NCBI GenBank assembly: GCA_025766275.1
Contig: JAFKAC010000008.1
Location: 806,001-870,000, forward strand
Length of the DNA: 64,000 nt
Direction: 5' to 3'
From: Lactarius indigo
Lineage: Eukaryota; Basidiomycota; Agaricomycetes; Russulales; Russulaceae
Part shown: positions 45,202-56,012 of the stretch, piece by piece
Numbering within the stretch: position 1 is the first letter of the stretch
How the letters are laid out: every line of letters begins with the position of its first letter
Notes under the pieces: generated by a model
Told to the model about the DNA's origin: nothing
The model's input: the letters and a program-made list of their open reading frames with translations, nothing else
The model's database searches: none
Made by a program: the position numbers and the translations under genes

Positions 45202-48200
45202 CTAGGCGTCATTACAAGTAGTCCAACTGCGTCCGTGTACGGAAGCGGAAAGATCAATGCGGGTTTCATATTCGCCATTAACCCATAAATTACTTGGGCG
45301 GTGAAGATGTGCCCTATGGAATAGAGGGATCCACGCTAAAAGTTCACCATTATCACCACATATCCATCCCTCGTCGTCAATAACGGTGTGGTCAGTGAAG
45401 TCGGCGTGTCTTGTAGTTCCACTCGTAGCATTTAAATTGCGAATTGATTCAGGTTCTGATGAGATGATGTGCTGGTGATCTGGGGAGAATGCCACAGACT
45501 CAATCGAATCCACGTGTTCAGTAGATGGGCTTGTCGCTGTCCCTACGTCCCACACACGAATTGTCCGATCTTCCGAGCTTGAGGCGATGCGCTGACCATC
45601 TGGCGAGAATGTCACAGACCTGATCCAATTCGTGTGTCCAGTAAATGGGCCCGCCACTGTCTCTCCCGTCACGGGGTTCCACACACGAATTGTTCGATCT
45701 TCTGAGCCTGAGACAACGCGCAGGCCATCTGGCGAGAATGCCACAGATAAGATCCAATCCGTGTGTCCAGTAAACGGGCCGACCACATTCTCTCCCGTCC
45801 TGGCGTTCCACACACAAATTGTTTGATCAAAAGAGCCCGAGATGATGTGCTGACCATCTGGTGAGAATGCCACAGACGCGACTGTATCCGTGTGTCCGGT
45901 AAACGGGCCGGCCACTGTCTCTCCTGTTGTGGTGCTCCACACACGAATTGTTTGATCATCGGAGCCTGAGACGATGCGCTCGCCATCTGGCGAGAATGCC
46001 ACAGACCTGACCCAGCCCGTGTGCCCATTAAACCGGCCTGCCGCTGCCTCTCCTGTTGTGGCATTCCATACATGAATTGTTGATCTTTTGAGCCCGAGAC
46101 GATGCGTTGGCCATCAAGAGAGAGCGCCACAGACCAGACGCCATCCTTGTGGCCAGTAAATGGGCCTGCTACTCTCTCTCCCGTCCAGGCATTCCACACA
46201 CAAATTGATCGGTCTTCCGAGCCTGAGATGATACGCTGGCCATCTGGCGAGAATACTACAGACCAGACCCGATCCGTGTGTCCCGTAAATGGGCCTGTCG
46301 CTGTCTCTCCTGTCCTGGCGTTCCACACACGAATTGTTCGATCTTGCGAGCCCGAAACGATGCGTTGGCCATCTGGTGAGAATGCTACAGACCAGATCGA
46401 ATCCGCGTGCCCAGAAAATTGGCCTGCTGCTGACTCTCTCGTAGCGGTGTTCCACACACAAATTGTTTGATCGCCCGAGCCCGAGACGACGCGCTGGCCA
46501 TCTGGCGAAAATGCCACAGACCAGACCGCGTCCGTGTGTCCAGGTGAACGGGCCAGCCACCTGTCTCTCCTGTCGTGGCATCCCACACACGAATTGTTTG
46601 ATCACCCGAGCCCGATACGACGCGCTGGCCATCTGGCGAAAATGCCACGGACAAGACTGAATTCGTGTGTCCGGTAAACGGGCCTGCAAATATCTCTCCG
46701 GTAGTAGCGTTCCATACACGAATTGTGTCATCGCGCGACCCTGATAAAATGCGCTGGCCATCTGGTGAGAAGGCTACAGATAAGACCCGATCCGTGTGTC
46801 CAGTGAACGGGGCCGTCACTGACTCTCCCGTCATGGCATTCCACAAACGAATTGTTTGATCGTCCGAGCCTGAGACGATGCGCTTGCCATCAGGCGAGAA
46901 TGCCACAGACCTGACTGCATCCGTGTGTCCAGTAAATGGGCTTGCCACCGTCTCCCCCGTAATGGCGTTCCACACACGAATTGTTTGATCACTCGAGCCC
47001 GAGACGACGCGCTGGCCATCTGGCGAAAATGCCACAGACCATACCGCACCCGTGTGTCCGGTGAACGGGCCAGCCACTGTCTCTCCCGTCCTGGTGTTCC
47101 ACACGCGAATTGTTTGATCGCCCGAGCATGAGACAATGTGCTGGCCATCTGGCGAGAACGTCACAGATTTGATCCAATTCGTATGTCCGGTAAACGGGCC
47201 TGCCACTGTCTCTCCCGTTGTGGTGTTCCACATACGAATTGTTCCACCTTCCGAGCCTGAGACGATGCGCTGGCCATCTGGTGAGAGGCCAACGGCATAG
47301 ACAAGGCCTCCAGCGGTTGAAATCACCAACTCCGATGGTGGCCAATCAGACAATCGCCCACGTTCCACGCGTAACATTCGACGAAATCGACTGGAGTAAT
47401 GTGCAGAGACAAGAGAACTGCTTGGCGCAAATGGTAGAGCTGAAAGATAGACGTGTGGTGCGCTCTTTGATATTGCCCCCCCGAAATACCGTACGAACAT
47501 CGAGGTATCATTGACAAATACTTGAATTCCTCTAGCTCCGTATGAGAAACCTCCTGCAATCACGGATATTAGCTATCCGCCTTCCTTACCAGATCGACAA
47601 TTGAATTATACTCACGCTTTGACCATGGGCCAACCACACGCTCAATGCCGAGCATGCTGCTAAGCAAGACCCATATAAGTTCGTCAAGCTGAGGGCCTCC
47701 AACCAAAACAGAAGTTTATTCTCAAAGAATGTTCGAAGTTTTCTAAACAGGATCCGCTTCGAAACCAATATGTTCCAAATGATCGCCCCAGAAACGACAC
47801 GCGTACAGCAGAGCAGATGGGATGTGTTCATCAACGCGCGAGTTGAAGGTCTGCGACATCCTTGTTGGCAAGATATGACGTTTCGAGATTGCAAATGTTG
47901 AATTTGAGGCCTTTGAGCAGTAGGCCGAGACAGGAATGGGCCAATTGACGGTGAGCGTCACGAATGCTGACACAAAATTCGCCGCTCTTATCTTGATTTG
48001 TGAGGAAATCGCGGAATGACGTGTGGAGAGGGACGATGGGGAGGTCTTCATCGGACGAATCGACATTACTCAACAAGGAGCCGAGGCGACGAATCAATAT
48101 AACGACGGCATCACCGTCGTCGGCGTCGTCAGTGTCGGCGTGTCGTTGCAGAGTGGTCAGTGAGCGAATACTGAGGGGTTCAATTGCAGTCAGGAGCTGT

Positions 48201-50888
48201 CCCACAACAGTCCGGAATAGAAGCCGTGCTTCTTGGCCTGTGATATATCCTTCAAGGACTTCCTTGTATAGTTCGTCCAAAGGGCCTTGTCCATCGCGAT
48301 TTACACCAGGTTTTAGAAGATGCAGTATGACCTTTTTCTTGCTATAACCAAAGCGCCCGGGAGGATCCAGGATGAGTTGGCTGGCAACCGCTGCCCACTG
48401 AAACAATCCCTCTGCCTTTATTGCTAGTGCGTCGCCGTGATTTGTGAACTCGTCCGAAGGGAGCCTCTCGCGAAGAAAGGTGAGAATGTCGTCGTCCGTT
48501 TTGGCGGCCAGCTCCAAATCTTTCATGTTTCTGGTATTGACTGAAGGTGCTCCAACGAGCGCAGGTAAGATGCCATCCTCTGGTCTCGAGGTGATGAGGA
48601 CACGGAAGTTCGATGGGAGCTTAATGAGGTTTTCGGCGAGGAATGTGTGTAATCCCGATCTACTAGTTGTGTCCCCACTCTCGTCCAGGGCGTCGATTAC
48701 AACAATGATAGGACCGACGATGTGCAGATCCTTAAGCGGTTCCAGGATAAGGTTCTGAAACAGGGTACCATAGTCACGTGTGCCAACCCGAAGAGAGGAG
48801 TTGTCCTTTACGAGGTTTCCAAGCGCGGTTTTAAACGAAGGGTAGCGGTCGGAGAGATCGCGAGCAAGAGTCGTGAAGAGGTGATAAGCCTCCCGTTTGG
48901 ATTGCTCCTTCCGCAAAAAGATGAAGGATGATGTAAGACGATGTATTTTGTCGAATGTACGTGCAATCTCGTGCGCAATGCATGACTTTCCCGTGCCCGC
49001 TTGCCCGAAAAGAACCAGACAGCGCTCGGAAGCAGGATCGTTCACCCAATTAACAATGAAATCCAGAAATGCCGTGCGTGTTCCTGCAAGACAGCCTTTG
49101 TCGGGTGTGAATCGCGAGCCTGTCCCGTACGGGATTTCTCTGATTTTTGCATCTATCTCTGTGACAACCCTCAGATCGATAACCCTCAAGGCATCAGGGC
49201 TACGTACCAGTGTCTGAGAGTTGATTTGACACCCACTTCAGCTGAGTAGTCATACCGTCAAGCTGACTTGAAATCCTGCCGACGCCGGTCGAAATTGTTC
49301 CCACATCGGCCGAAATTATTCCCACGTTGGCCGAAATTATACCTACATCGTCCAAAATTTGGAGTGCAGTTATCTCTGTGGTGATGACGGCCTCATCCAA
49401 GAAAGCCCTGTGGAGTTCGAGAAGAGTGCTCCGGAAGTCCTCGATCTTTTTGTCCACTTGGCTGCCAGCGCTATTCAATATTCGCCTCCCTGAAAACTGC
49501 ACGTTGACGTCGGCCATAGAAATGGGTAAAAATTACGTACATAATTGCGAGTCCTTTGTGTACGATTGTATAAAGTCACAGCAATTACACACATGCTGCA
49601 ACATGAGCGTAAGGATCTGCGCCTGCCTAGGAACACGTTCGATCGTTTTGAAACGGTCTTCCCGGTTCGTGAAATCAAACGCATCGTGCATGGCGACAAG
49701 TAACGCTCGGATGTTGTCGTCACGTTGAAACTGTTCCAGGAGTGTCTAGCATTCATATAAACATGACATGAGTATTTCAATCTGCCATTAGCGTAAACAG
49801 ATCACCTTGGGGATCACAAAGAGTAGTCCATATGCCATCTTCGCATATGGGTGAAGCTGAGGGTGACATTCTGTTCAACGAAGGAACTGCAAAAAGGAAT
49901 ATCGCACGCACTTCCGCAACTGGGCTCACAGCATCCATCACCCACTTGATCTTCTCAAGAGCACCTTCCAATGTATTCGAGAGATTAATTGTCGTCATAG
50001 CTTCGTCGGCGTCATCGAGAGCATCCTCAGCAGGTGAGGGTACCGCTCGTTGATCGGCCGCTGGCGGAAGGGTGCTCATATCGCTGGGAAGGCGAACTAT
50101 TGGAGGCGAGAGTGATTCAGAACCTGTAGCGACGGTGGGCCGAGTGGCGTTCGTGAAGACCTGGGCCATCGAAGGGCTCGTAGCTTCACCGGATGGCAAA
50201 TCGTTGACTGCGGCCGATCGGATATTGATGGCATTAATGGGCAAGATCGGATAGGAAGTTGTGTTTGACGACACATTGACTGTCAAGTAGAGCGTGACTG
50301 GCTCGATCGACTTTTCAGCCTGTCTGTCGCTATTGGTGAGGGTGAAAGGAAAGTCTATACCCGAGATGTTCAGCTACTCGAACAAGCTAGGTTTCTGATA
50401 AGGAACGAACCAGTTTGGGATTCAATAGGTATCTCATGCCTCCCAATAAGGGTATCCCGACGTGCGACCCGCTCCGCATAAAGACGCAGTACAAGACGTG
50501 AAGACGGTTGCACAATGCTGAACAGAACTCTCAGCCGGAATAGAGGGCTGAAGAGAATGCCTTACAAGGCACCAAGGTTCTCGTTCCATTGCACCGTCGC
50601 CCCCTCAGTCCGAACACTTGATGTCTTCCTTTTTGTCGCCGGACTGGCTACAGTAACAAAAAACTTGAGGCCAAAGAGATTCTTGACATGGGGAACATTG
50701 TGCGCTCGGAGGACTAAAAGCGATATAAACACTTGTCGGGGGATCAGTGAGTCAGGACTAAAGTACACACCGGCCACCTCAACACGTAGGCTTTCCTGCG
50801 ATTCAGCGATTTGAGGTCTATCCAAGGACAGTTCTTGACCGAGTATCGGAAACCCAAATAAGGAGATTGACGCACCCTCTTCCTGCAT
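45202..50888 (-). pseudogene. C2-NACHT-WD40 (NLR-like STAND) gene N1, broken by multiple indels
   Basis: The layout follows the gene at 58407-64000 throughout. Order: N-terminal C2-like domain (ESLRVEVAG, then VLRAHNVPHVKNLFGLKFFV, TEGATVQWNENLG, LIGRHEIP), a Ser/Thr-rich linker, a helical region (INLSNTLEGALEKIKWVMDA), then GSQVDKKIEDFRSTLLELHR. The NACHT domain follows, with Walker A VLFGQAGTGKSCIAHEIA, Walker B-like IIVVIDALDESGD and VLITSRPEDG. About 14 WD repeats of 43 residues end at 45202. Compared with the other copy there are extra bases near 47843, 47752 and 47680 after the NACHT domain, two insertions near 46544-46562 and a deletion near 46082 in the WD region, so the protein cannot be read through. 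It is probably a decayed paralogue; some indels could be sequence errors. Confidence 0.8.
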
Positions 50889-52067
50889 CTTGTGATCCTG
50901 AGGGACCCGGGCTGGAGTAGTGTGGGTCACTATTAAGGAAGCCACGGGTCAATGGCCATTTACGCACGAATTCAAGAACACTTGTGGGTTCTCCACATCT
51001 TGTGCAGCGGCCATACTGGACGGAAGAATGTTTTGGGGTGTTGGACTGAATAGACTGTTAGAACTCTTCAACTCAGCTAGAGCGTCTAGTTAACCCTTGA
51101 AGTACAGTAACCACGCCTTGTCCACATGATCACGATGCTGGCTAACCGGACCAGTCTGGGTGTCGCACGCTCCTACTCGCATCAGATGCAAATCACTTAC
51201 AAATAATGCCCGCGTGTGGTCTCAAGGGCCTTCTCTGTGGCCTGCGCGTGTCCTGACCTCGGGCTTTGCATCGCCCTCAGCGGGCAGGTTGCGCGTGCAC
51301 TGCGGCGCACGCGAAGTCCACGAGATATTACCTGCAGACCGATGTGCTAGCTCCTAACGTACATTCATGGTGACAAAAGGTGCTACCATGGCGCGCCTCG
51401 CTGAAGAAGATGTTCGCAGGATCAGGGAACGTAGTAGCGGACTGTGTGGAACAGCTAGTCAGATTATGATATTTCCACTGGTTGCAATGAAGAGTTGACA
51501 GCCAGGCTCGCTTGACAAGCAAGGTGATGACAAGCAAGTGAAGATCCTTCACAGAACTGAGCCGCGAACCCCAAAACTTTCGATAGGAAAGACCTCCGGT
51601 TTGTCGACGGGAATAAACGAGAAAGTTACACCATGACTCGAACATTCGATTTAATATATATAACAAGCTCGCTGGTGATTGCACGCATGGGGTGAACATT
51701 CACTGTAAGCCCTATGGGTTTTCCCACCATGTCGCCACTTGTCATTGTCCTTTCGTCTTTCTTCTGTCTTTCATCGTGGTTTCCTCCACACAGTCGCAGT
51801 CGCTCTCGGCCTGGTTGTTCTGCTCTTGCTCGTCTAAGCCTATATCCCCCGGCCCCAACAAACGACCCTAACGCTGCCACTGCCAACGAACTGAACGTCA
51901 CAGATATTCTATACCCGCAGTGGTACAACGTCGTGGGGTGAGTGAAGTGGTGTTTTAAGCGCAGCGAATACGAAGGTCGCTTGAGGGGCTCTGGGCTATT
52001 GTGGCAGACCACGGTACGGCACCGAAAACGAGGAACATGGCACATCAGACGCGAATGTCGCCCCTGA
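50889..52067. other. Intergenic region between N1 and the monooxygenase relic
   Basis: No gene I can support. A small plus-strand frame at 51714-51941 begins with a hydrophobic stretch, and a similar phrase recurs at about 57815-57890 (atgtcgc.acttgt, tcctttcgtctttc-like), so this may be part of a shared repeat. Confidence 0.4.
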
Positions 52068-53198
52068 TGGTACAGAGTTCCGTCTCCGAACATAGGTGCG
52101 CGGGGAGTGAAATGTGAGACGGCGCCAACGCACTCTATTATCGGGATATGCGGGAAGGGGAAGGGGAAGAGTAGCAAGGAGTCGTTCTTTAAAGAAATGT
52201 ATGTCTAAGGTCCAGAGGAAAGAAGGGAGATCGTCGATCAGTCGAAGACAGAACACCACGGGCAGGGGGAGGGCAAATGATGCGTACGGAACTGGCGACA
52301 CCAACAATCTATTCTGTTATGTGTCGCCCCGCTTGCGCCACCTCCAACTACAAGGACGCTGCGACCGCGGTACTCCTCGGGTCCGCGATAGAAGATAGAG
52401 TGGAGCACCTTTCAACCAGGCGCCCGGGTTTCCCAAACCTGTGACCCTTGAAGCCTGCACTCGTAAGCGTAGTGATTATGTCCAGTTGCGACAATGAGAT
52501 GACTGAATCTGGCGTGAACGGTGCAGTTGTGTGTATGATCCCAATGTGGTGAGGCTGCCAGGACTTCGTGACGTAGGCATATATACGAAGAAAGGTCCCA
52601 ACGCGAGAGCATTGATTTATGCTGCTGAAGTGAGAAAGTACGATTGAGGAAGAGCGCTATGCCGGGGGAAAACACGAACTAAGAAAAAGTCGCTGGTAAG
52701 GCACAAGTTTCGGTGGATGGTAAAGAGCACACTTAACTACTGGGATGAGGAATATTGGTTCTGAGACGTAAATATAGCAGTGATTCTAGGAGATATGTGA
52801 ATCGGGATACTTTTGGGGAGGGATTGAGCATTACATGATAGCGGCATGGAGACGAGTTCGCTCACTAGATACCGCCAACGTCGTCACGTTGTTCGAAAAG
52901 GACAATCTCCTAGGTTCGTGTCAAATCTTTGGGCATGTCATCGACGAGCGTCTTGAGCACCACAATGCCACCTGCGTCCCCCCCATCAGCAAAACAAATT
53001 TTGACTAGCCGTGACTAGGGGAACTAGCTCCTACCATATTTGGGTATCACTAGTCCGCACTAGTCACGGCTAGTGCTCCTAGTAACGTTTTGTTTTCCTG
53101 ATGCCGCCCACGATTGCAATACGTTTTTCGGGCACATCAGCGATTGACGATATGCTATACAGGAGAAGGGAAAGCGCGAGGTGTAACAAGCTGGGCAT
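52068..53198 (-). pseudogene. Flavin monooxygenase relic III, truncated and split by a MITE-like insert
   Basis: The minus strand starts with MPSLLHLALSLLLYSISSIA, then DVPEKRIAIVGG, parallel to the intact gene. The FAD-binding motif is then interrupted by a 118-bp palindromic insert (52985-53102). Further exons are recognisable (LSRWDLSSYICLRHEVLAAS, then FSHLIVATGHNHYAYECRLQ and FPFPHIPIIECVGAVSHFTP), but stops, shifts and missing pieces are frequent. Similarity ends near 52068, in the middle of the last exon, so the 3' third of the gene is gone. Confidence 0.75.
52985..53102. mobile_element. MITE-like palindromic insertion, 118 bp
   Basis: The ends atcagcaaaacaaa and its near reverse complement (tttgttttcctgat) flank an inner inverted repeat gactagccgtgactag / ctagtcacggctagtg (15 of 16). 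The sequence has no coding capacity. It is absent from the intact monooxygenase at the same place, where gtacccccgcccacg is continuous. Target duplication is unclear because the flank is a C run. Confidence 0.7.
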
Positions 53199-53339
53199 TG
53201 AACGGGGCCATGCTGCAAGACGGCTCGCAAACGAATATCGCAGAGCAGAACGACGTCGTACAGTATGGCGCTCAATCCCGAAAGCGCCGCGGACCAAGGA
53301 CCGACCCCGACCCGGGCCGGGGTTGGGCGCCTCCAACAC

Positions 53340-54080
53340 CGTTTATGGGACCTGCACCAAGAAAATCGCCATGGGATCGACGATGAGGCCCTCCCACTAC
53401 TCGTCACGACCTGGCCTCGGACACGAAACCCCTCATTCCAGATTGAGAAGTCCTTTGTGTTTCCAACAGCCTCTACGCAGCCCTTTTTCTTCCATATGGC
53501 GTAAGCGTTCTGGGACTTACTTTCACTATAGCATCTCGTAATATGTCTTTGTTGGGCATTTTTGATTCCCTGTGCCACACGCCAGTCCCTTTCCTTCCCG
53601 GCTCTACACGGGACTTCCCTCCGGAGAGTAAAGTAGTGACACTCGAAGATGAGAGACCAGATAAGGGACTGTGGAGGCTACCATCATCTGAGCCTAGAAA
53701 GACGTGTCGGAATTGACGTCAGTTCCGGATCTTTTCTTTATTCTTCTGTGTTCTACGAATGTGCTACCAGACTAGGTCCGTCCGTCGGGAGTCTCACTCA
53801 ATCTATCGAACCATTCCAACCCAGGCGTCCTTCTTCCATCAACCCTATCTGTGGTGTTACCGCTTGTAGCCGAAAGTCACAGACAATCCGTTCCCTGACA
53901 TTCCGCACTAGGTAATGACCTGGCATCCCGGACAAGTTGAGAGCGGCTAGAGCCATACCGAGGGTTGGCAAGAACCTGGGTGCTCAGTTGGGTACAGTAC
54001 CACCAGAGGCGTCACGTAGCTCGGATGTGGGTCTGCGTCACACTGACCCTGACCTCCGTCGTTGCCCGTTGGGATTTGAG
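53340..54080. repeat. Duplicated intergenic module, copy III
   Basis: Related to 40134-40880 and 43230-44210 (shared cctctacgcagcc, agtagtgacactcgaagatg, ttccctg…cattccgc and ccaccagaggcgtcacgtag phrases). It lies directly downstream of the intact monooxygenase. No MYND coding sequence accompanies this copy. Confidence 0.6.
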
Positions 54081-54282
54081 TCGGTGCCTTGGGTGATACG
54101 AGACGAGAGATAGATATCACATAGTATGAGTACGTAGCCGAAAATAAAAGTCTCTGTAGACCACTCGTGGAAGAAACGCGCCAATCCCCCAGTTAGATTT
54201 CCACCACATAGGGAGATCCGATCAGCTGTCTCTCTCACTCCAACGAATTCTGCCACTCCGCGTCCCACGCCTGGGATCCCCA

Positions 54283-56012
54283 TCATTGTTCCTTGTACCA
54301 CTCGACCAGTCGCACCATCAGATCCGCCCACTCCGCCTCTTCCCCACGCTTCACGGTACCTAACCACTTGCGCACCTCGTCTGTGCCGAGCGCCTCTATT
54401 TTAAACCACGCGGGGCGTAACCGCCCATTCTCTTCTGTCGCAAACTTGCGCCAGGGCTCGGTGAACCGCGTGCCACGGGGCGGAATGCCGCTCCCGTCAC
54501 GCCCACGATCTTGGAGGATCGCAACGAGCCCGTCCTGATACGCGGTGCCTCCTCCAGGCTGCACGATGCGGTGCCCGATGCGTGCTGGGTTGTCGACCGC
54601 GGCTTCCTGCGCACGGAGATCGGCGAGGAGGGCAGAGGTCGGTGGGAGGAACCCGGGGTCTGCAAGGGCATGCGCGACGAGCAGGGCCTGTGCAAAGTCG
54701 GATATACCGTTAGAGACGAAGATGGGGAGGCCGATGAAGGCGAGAGCGAGCGGCGCGTGCGTCGGCGCAAGGGATAAAACATGCCGGAAGAGCGGGCGGA
54801 GGTACCGCCCGTTGTTTGTGAGCGCGTCGCAGTCGTCTGGATCCGGGAGCGGTGTGGAGAGGGAGGTGTTGCGGATGAACGAGAGGAAAGGGGTATGCAG
54901 CTCGTAGCCTGTCGCGAGGATGACCGTGTCGATCTGGGGGAGCGAAGTCCCGTCTTCGAACACAGGTGCGTGGGGAGTGAAATGCGAGACGGCACCAACG
55001 TGATCTACCCCCGGGATGTGCGGGAAGGGGAAAGGGAGAAGTCGCATGGAATCTCTCTTTAAAGAAACGTATGTCTAAGGGCCAGCGAAAAGAAGGGATG
55101 TCAGGTCGTCGATGAGCCGAAGATCGGCGGTGGAAGGTAAATAGTACGTACAGAATTGGCGAAGCCAACAATCTGTTGCGATATGTCTCGCCCGCTTGCG
55201 CCACCTCCAACTACAAGGACGTTGCGACCGCGGTATTCCTCGGGTTCACGATAGAAGATAGAGTGGAGCACCTTTCGACCGGGCGCCGAAGCTTCCCAGA
55301 CTTGTTTACCTTGGAACTTGGGCACGTAAGGATACTGATTATGTCCACTTGCGATAATGAGATGATCGAATTTGGCGTGAACGGTGAGGTTGTGTGTACG
55401 ATCCAATGCTGTTAGCTGCCAGTGACCGGAGACATTGTCACCGTGCCAGTCGGCTGCCAGGACTTCGTGACGTAGGCGTATATACGAAGAAAGGTTCCAA
55501 CGCGAGATCATTGATTTATGGTACTGAAGTACGAAAGTATGATTGGGGAAGAGCGCTGTGCCGGGGGAGAACGGGAACTGAGGAATAGTCACTGTTAGAG
55601 CATCAAGTTTTCTAAAGTCGGCGGTAGGGGAGACCACGCTTAACTACTAGGATGAGGGGTATTGGTTCTGAGACGCGGATATAGCGGTGACTCAGGGAGA
55701 TCTGGTGGATGTGGCGTATGTGGGTCGGGATACCTTTTGAGTGGGATTGAGTGTTGCAATGATTAGAGATGAGTTCGCTCACCAGATACCGCCAACTTCG
55801 TCACGTTGTTCGAAGAGGACAATCTCCCAGGTTCGTGTCAGATCCTTGGGCAGGTCGTCGACGAGTGTCTTGAGCATCACGATACCGGCTGTACCCCCGC
55901 CCACGATTGCGATACGCTTGTCGGGCACATCAGCGGTCGGCGATACGCCAGACAAGTGAAGGGAGGCTTGAGATTGGAGAAGAGAAAGAGCGAGGTGGAA
56001 CCAGTTGGGCAT
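54283..56012 (-). CDS. Flavin-containing monooxygenase, intact
   Basis: Exons 56012-55783, 55733-55648, 55591-55152 and 55074-54283 total 1548 nt, coding for 515 residues. MPNWFHLALSLLQS at the start could be a signal peptide or membrane anchor. The FAD-binding motif is IAIVGGGTAGIVMLKTL (residues about 34-50), followed by EIVLFEQRDEVGGIW. In exon 3 are SRWNLSSYIRLRHEVLAADW, then HLIIASGHNQYPYVPKFQGK and the NADPH-binding motif VLVVGGGASGRDISQQIVGF. Exon 4 has SLPQIDTVILATGYELHTPF (the ATG-containing motif of FMOs). FMOs hydroxylate nitrogen, sulfur or carbon of small molecules; in fungi they occur in secondary metabolism and detoxification, substrate unknown here. An upstream ATG at 56042 is in frame, but the relic supports MPNW-like initiation. 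Three degraded copies lie within 15 kb. Confidence 0.88.
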
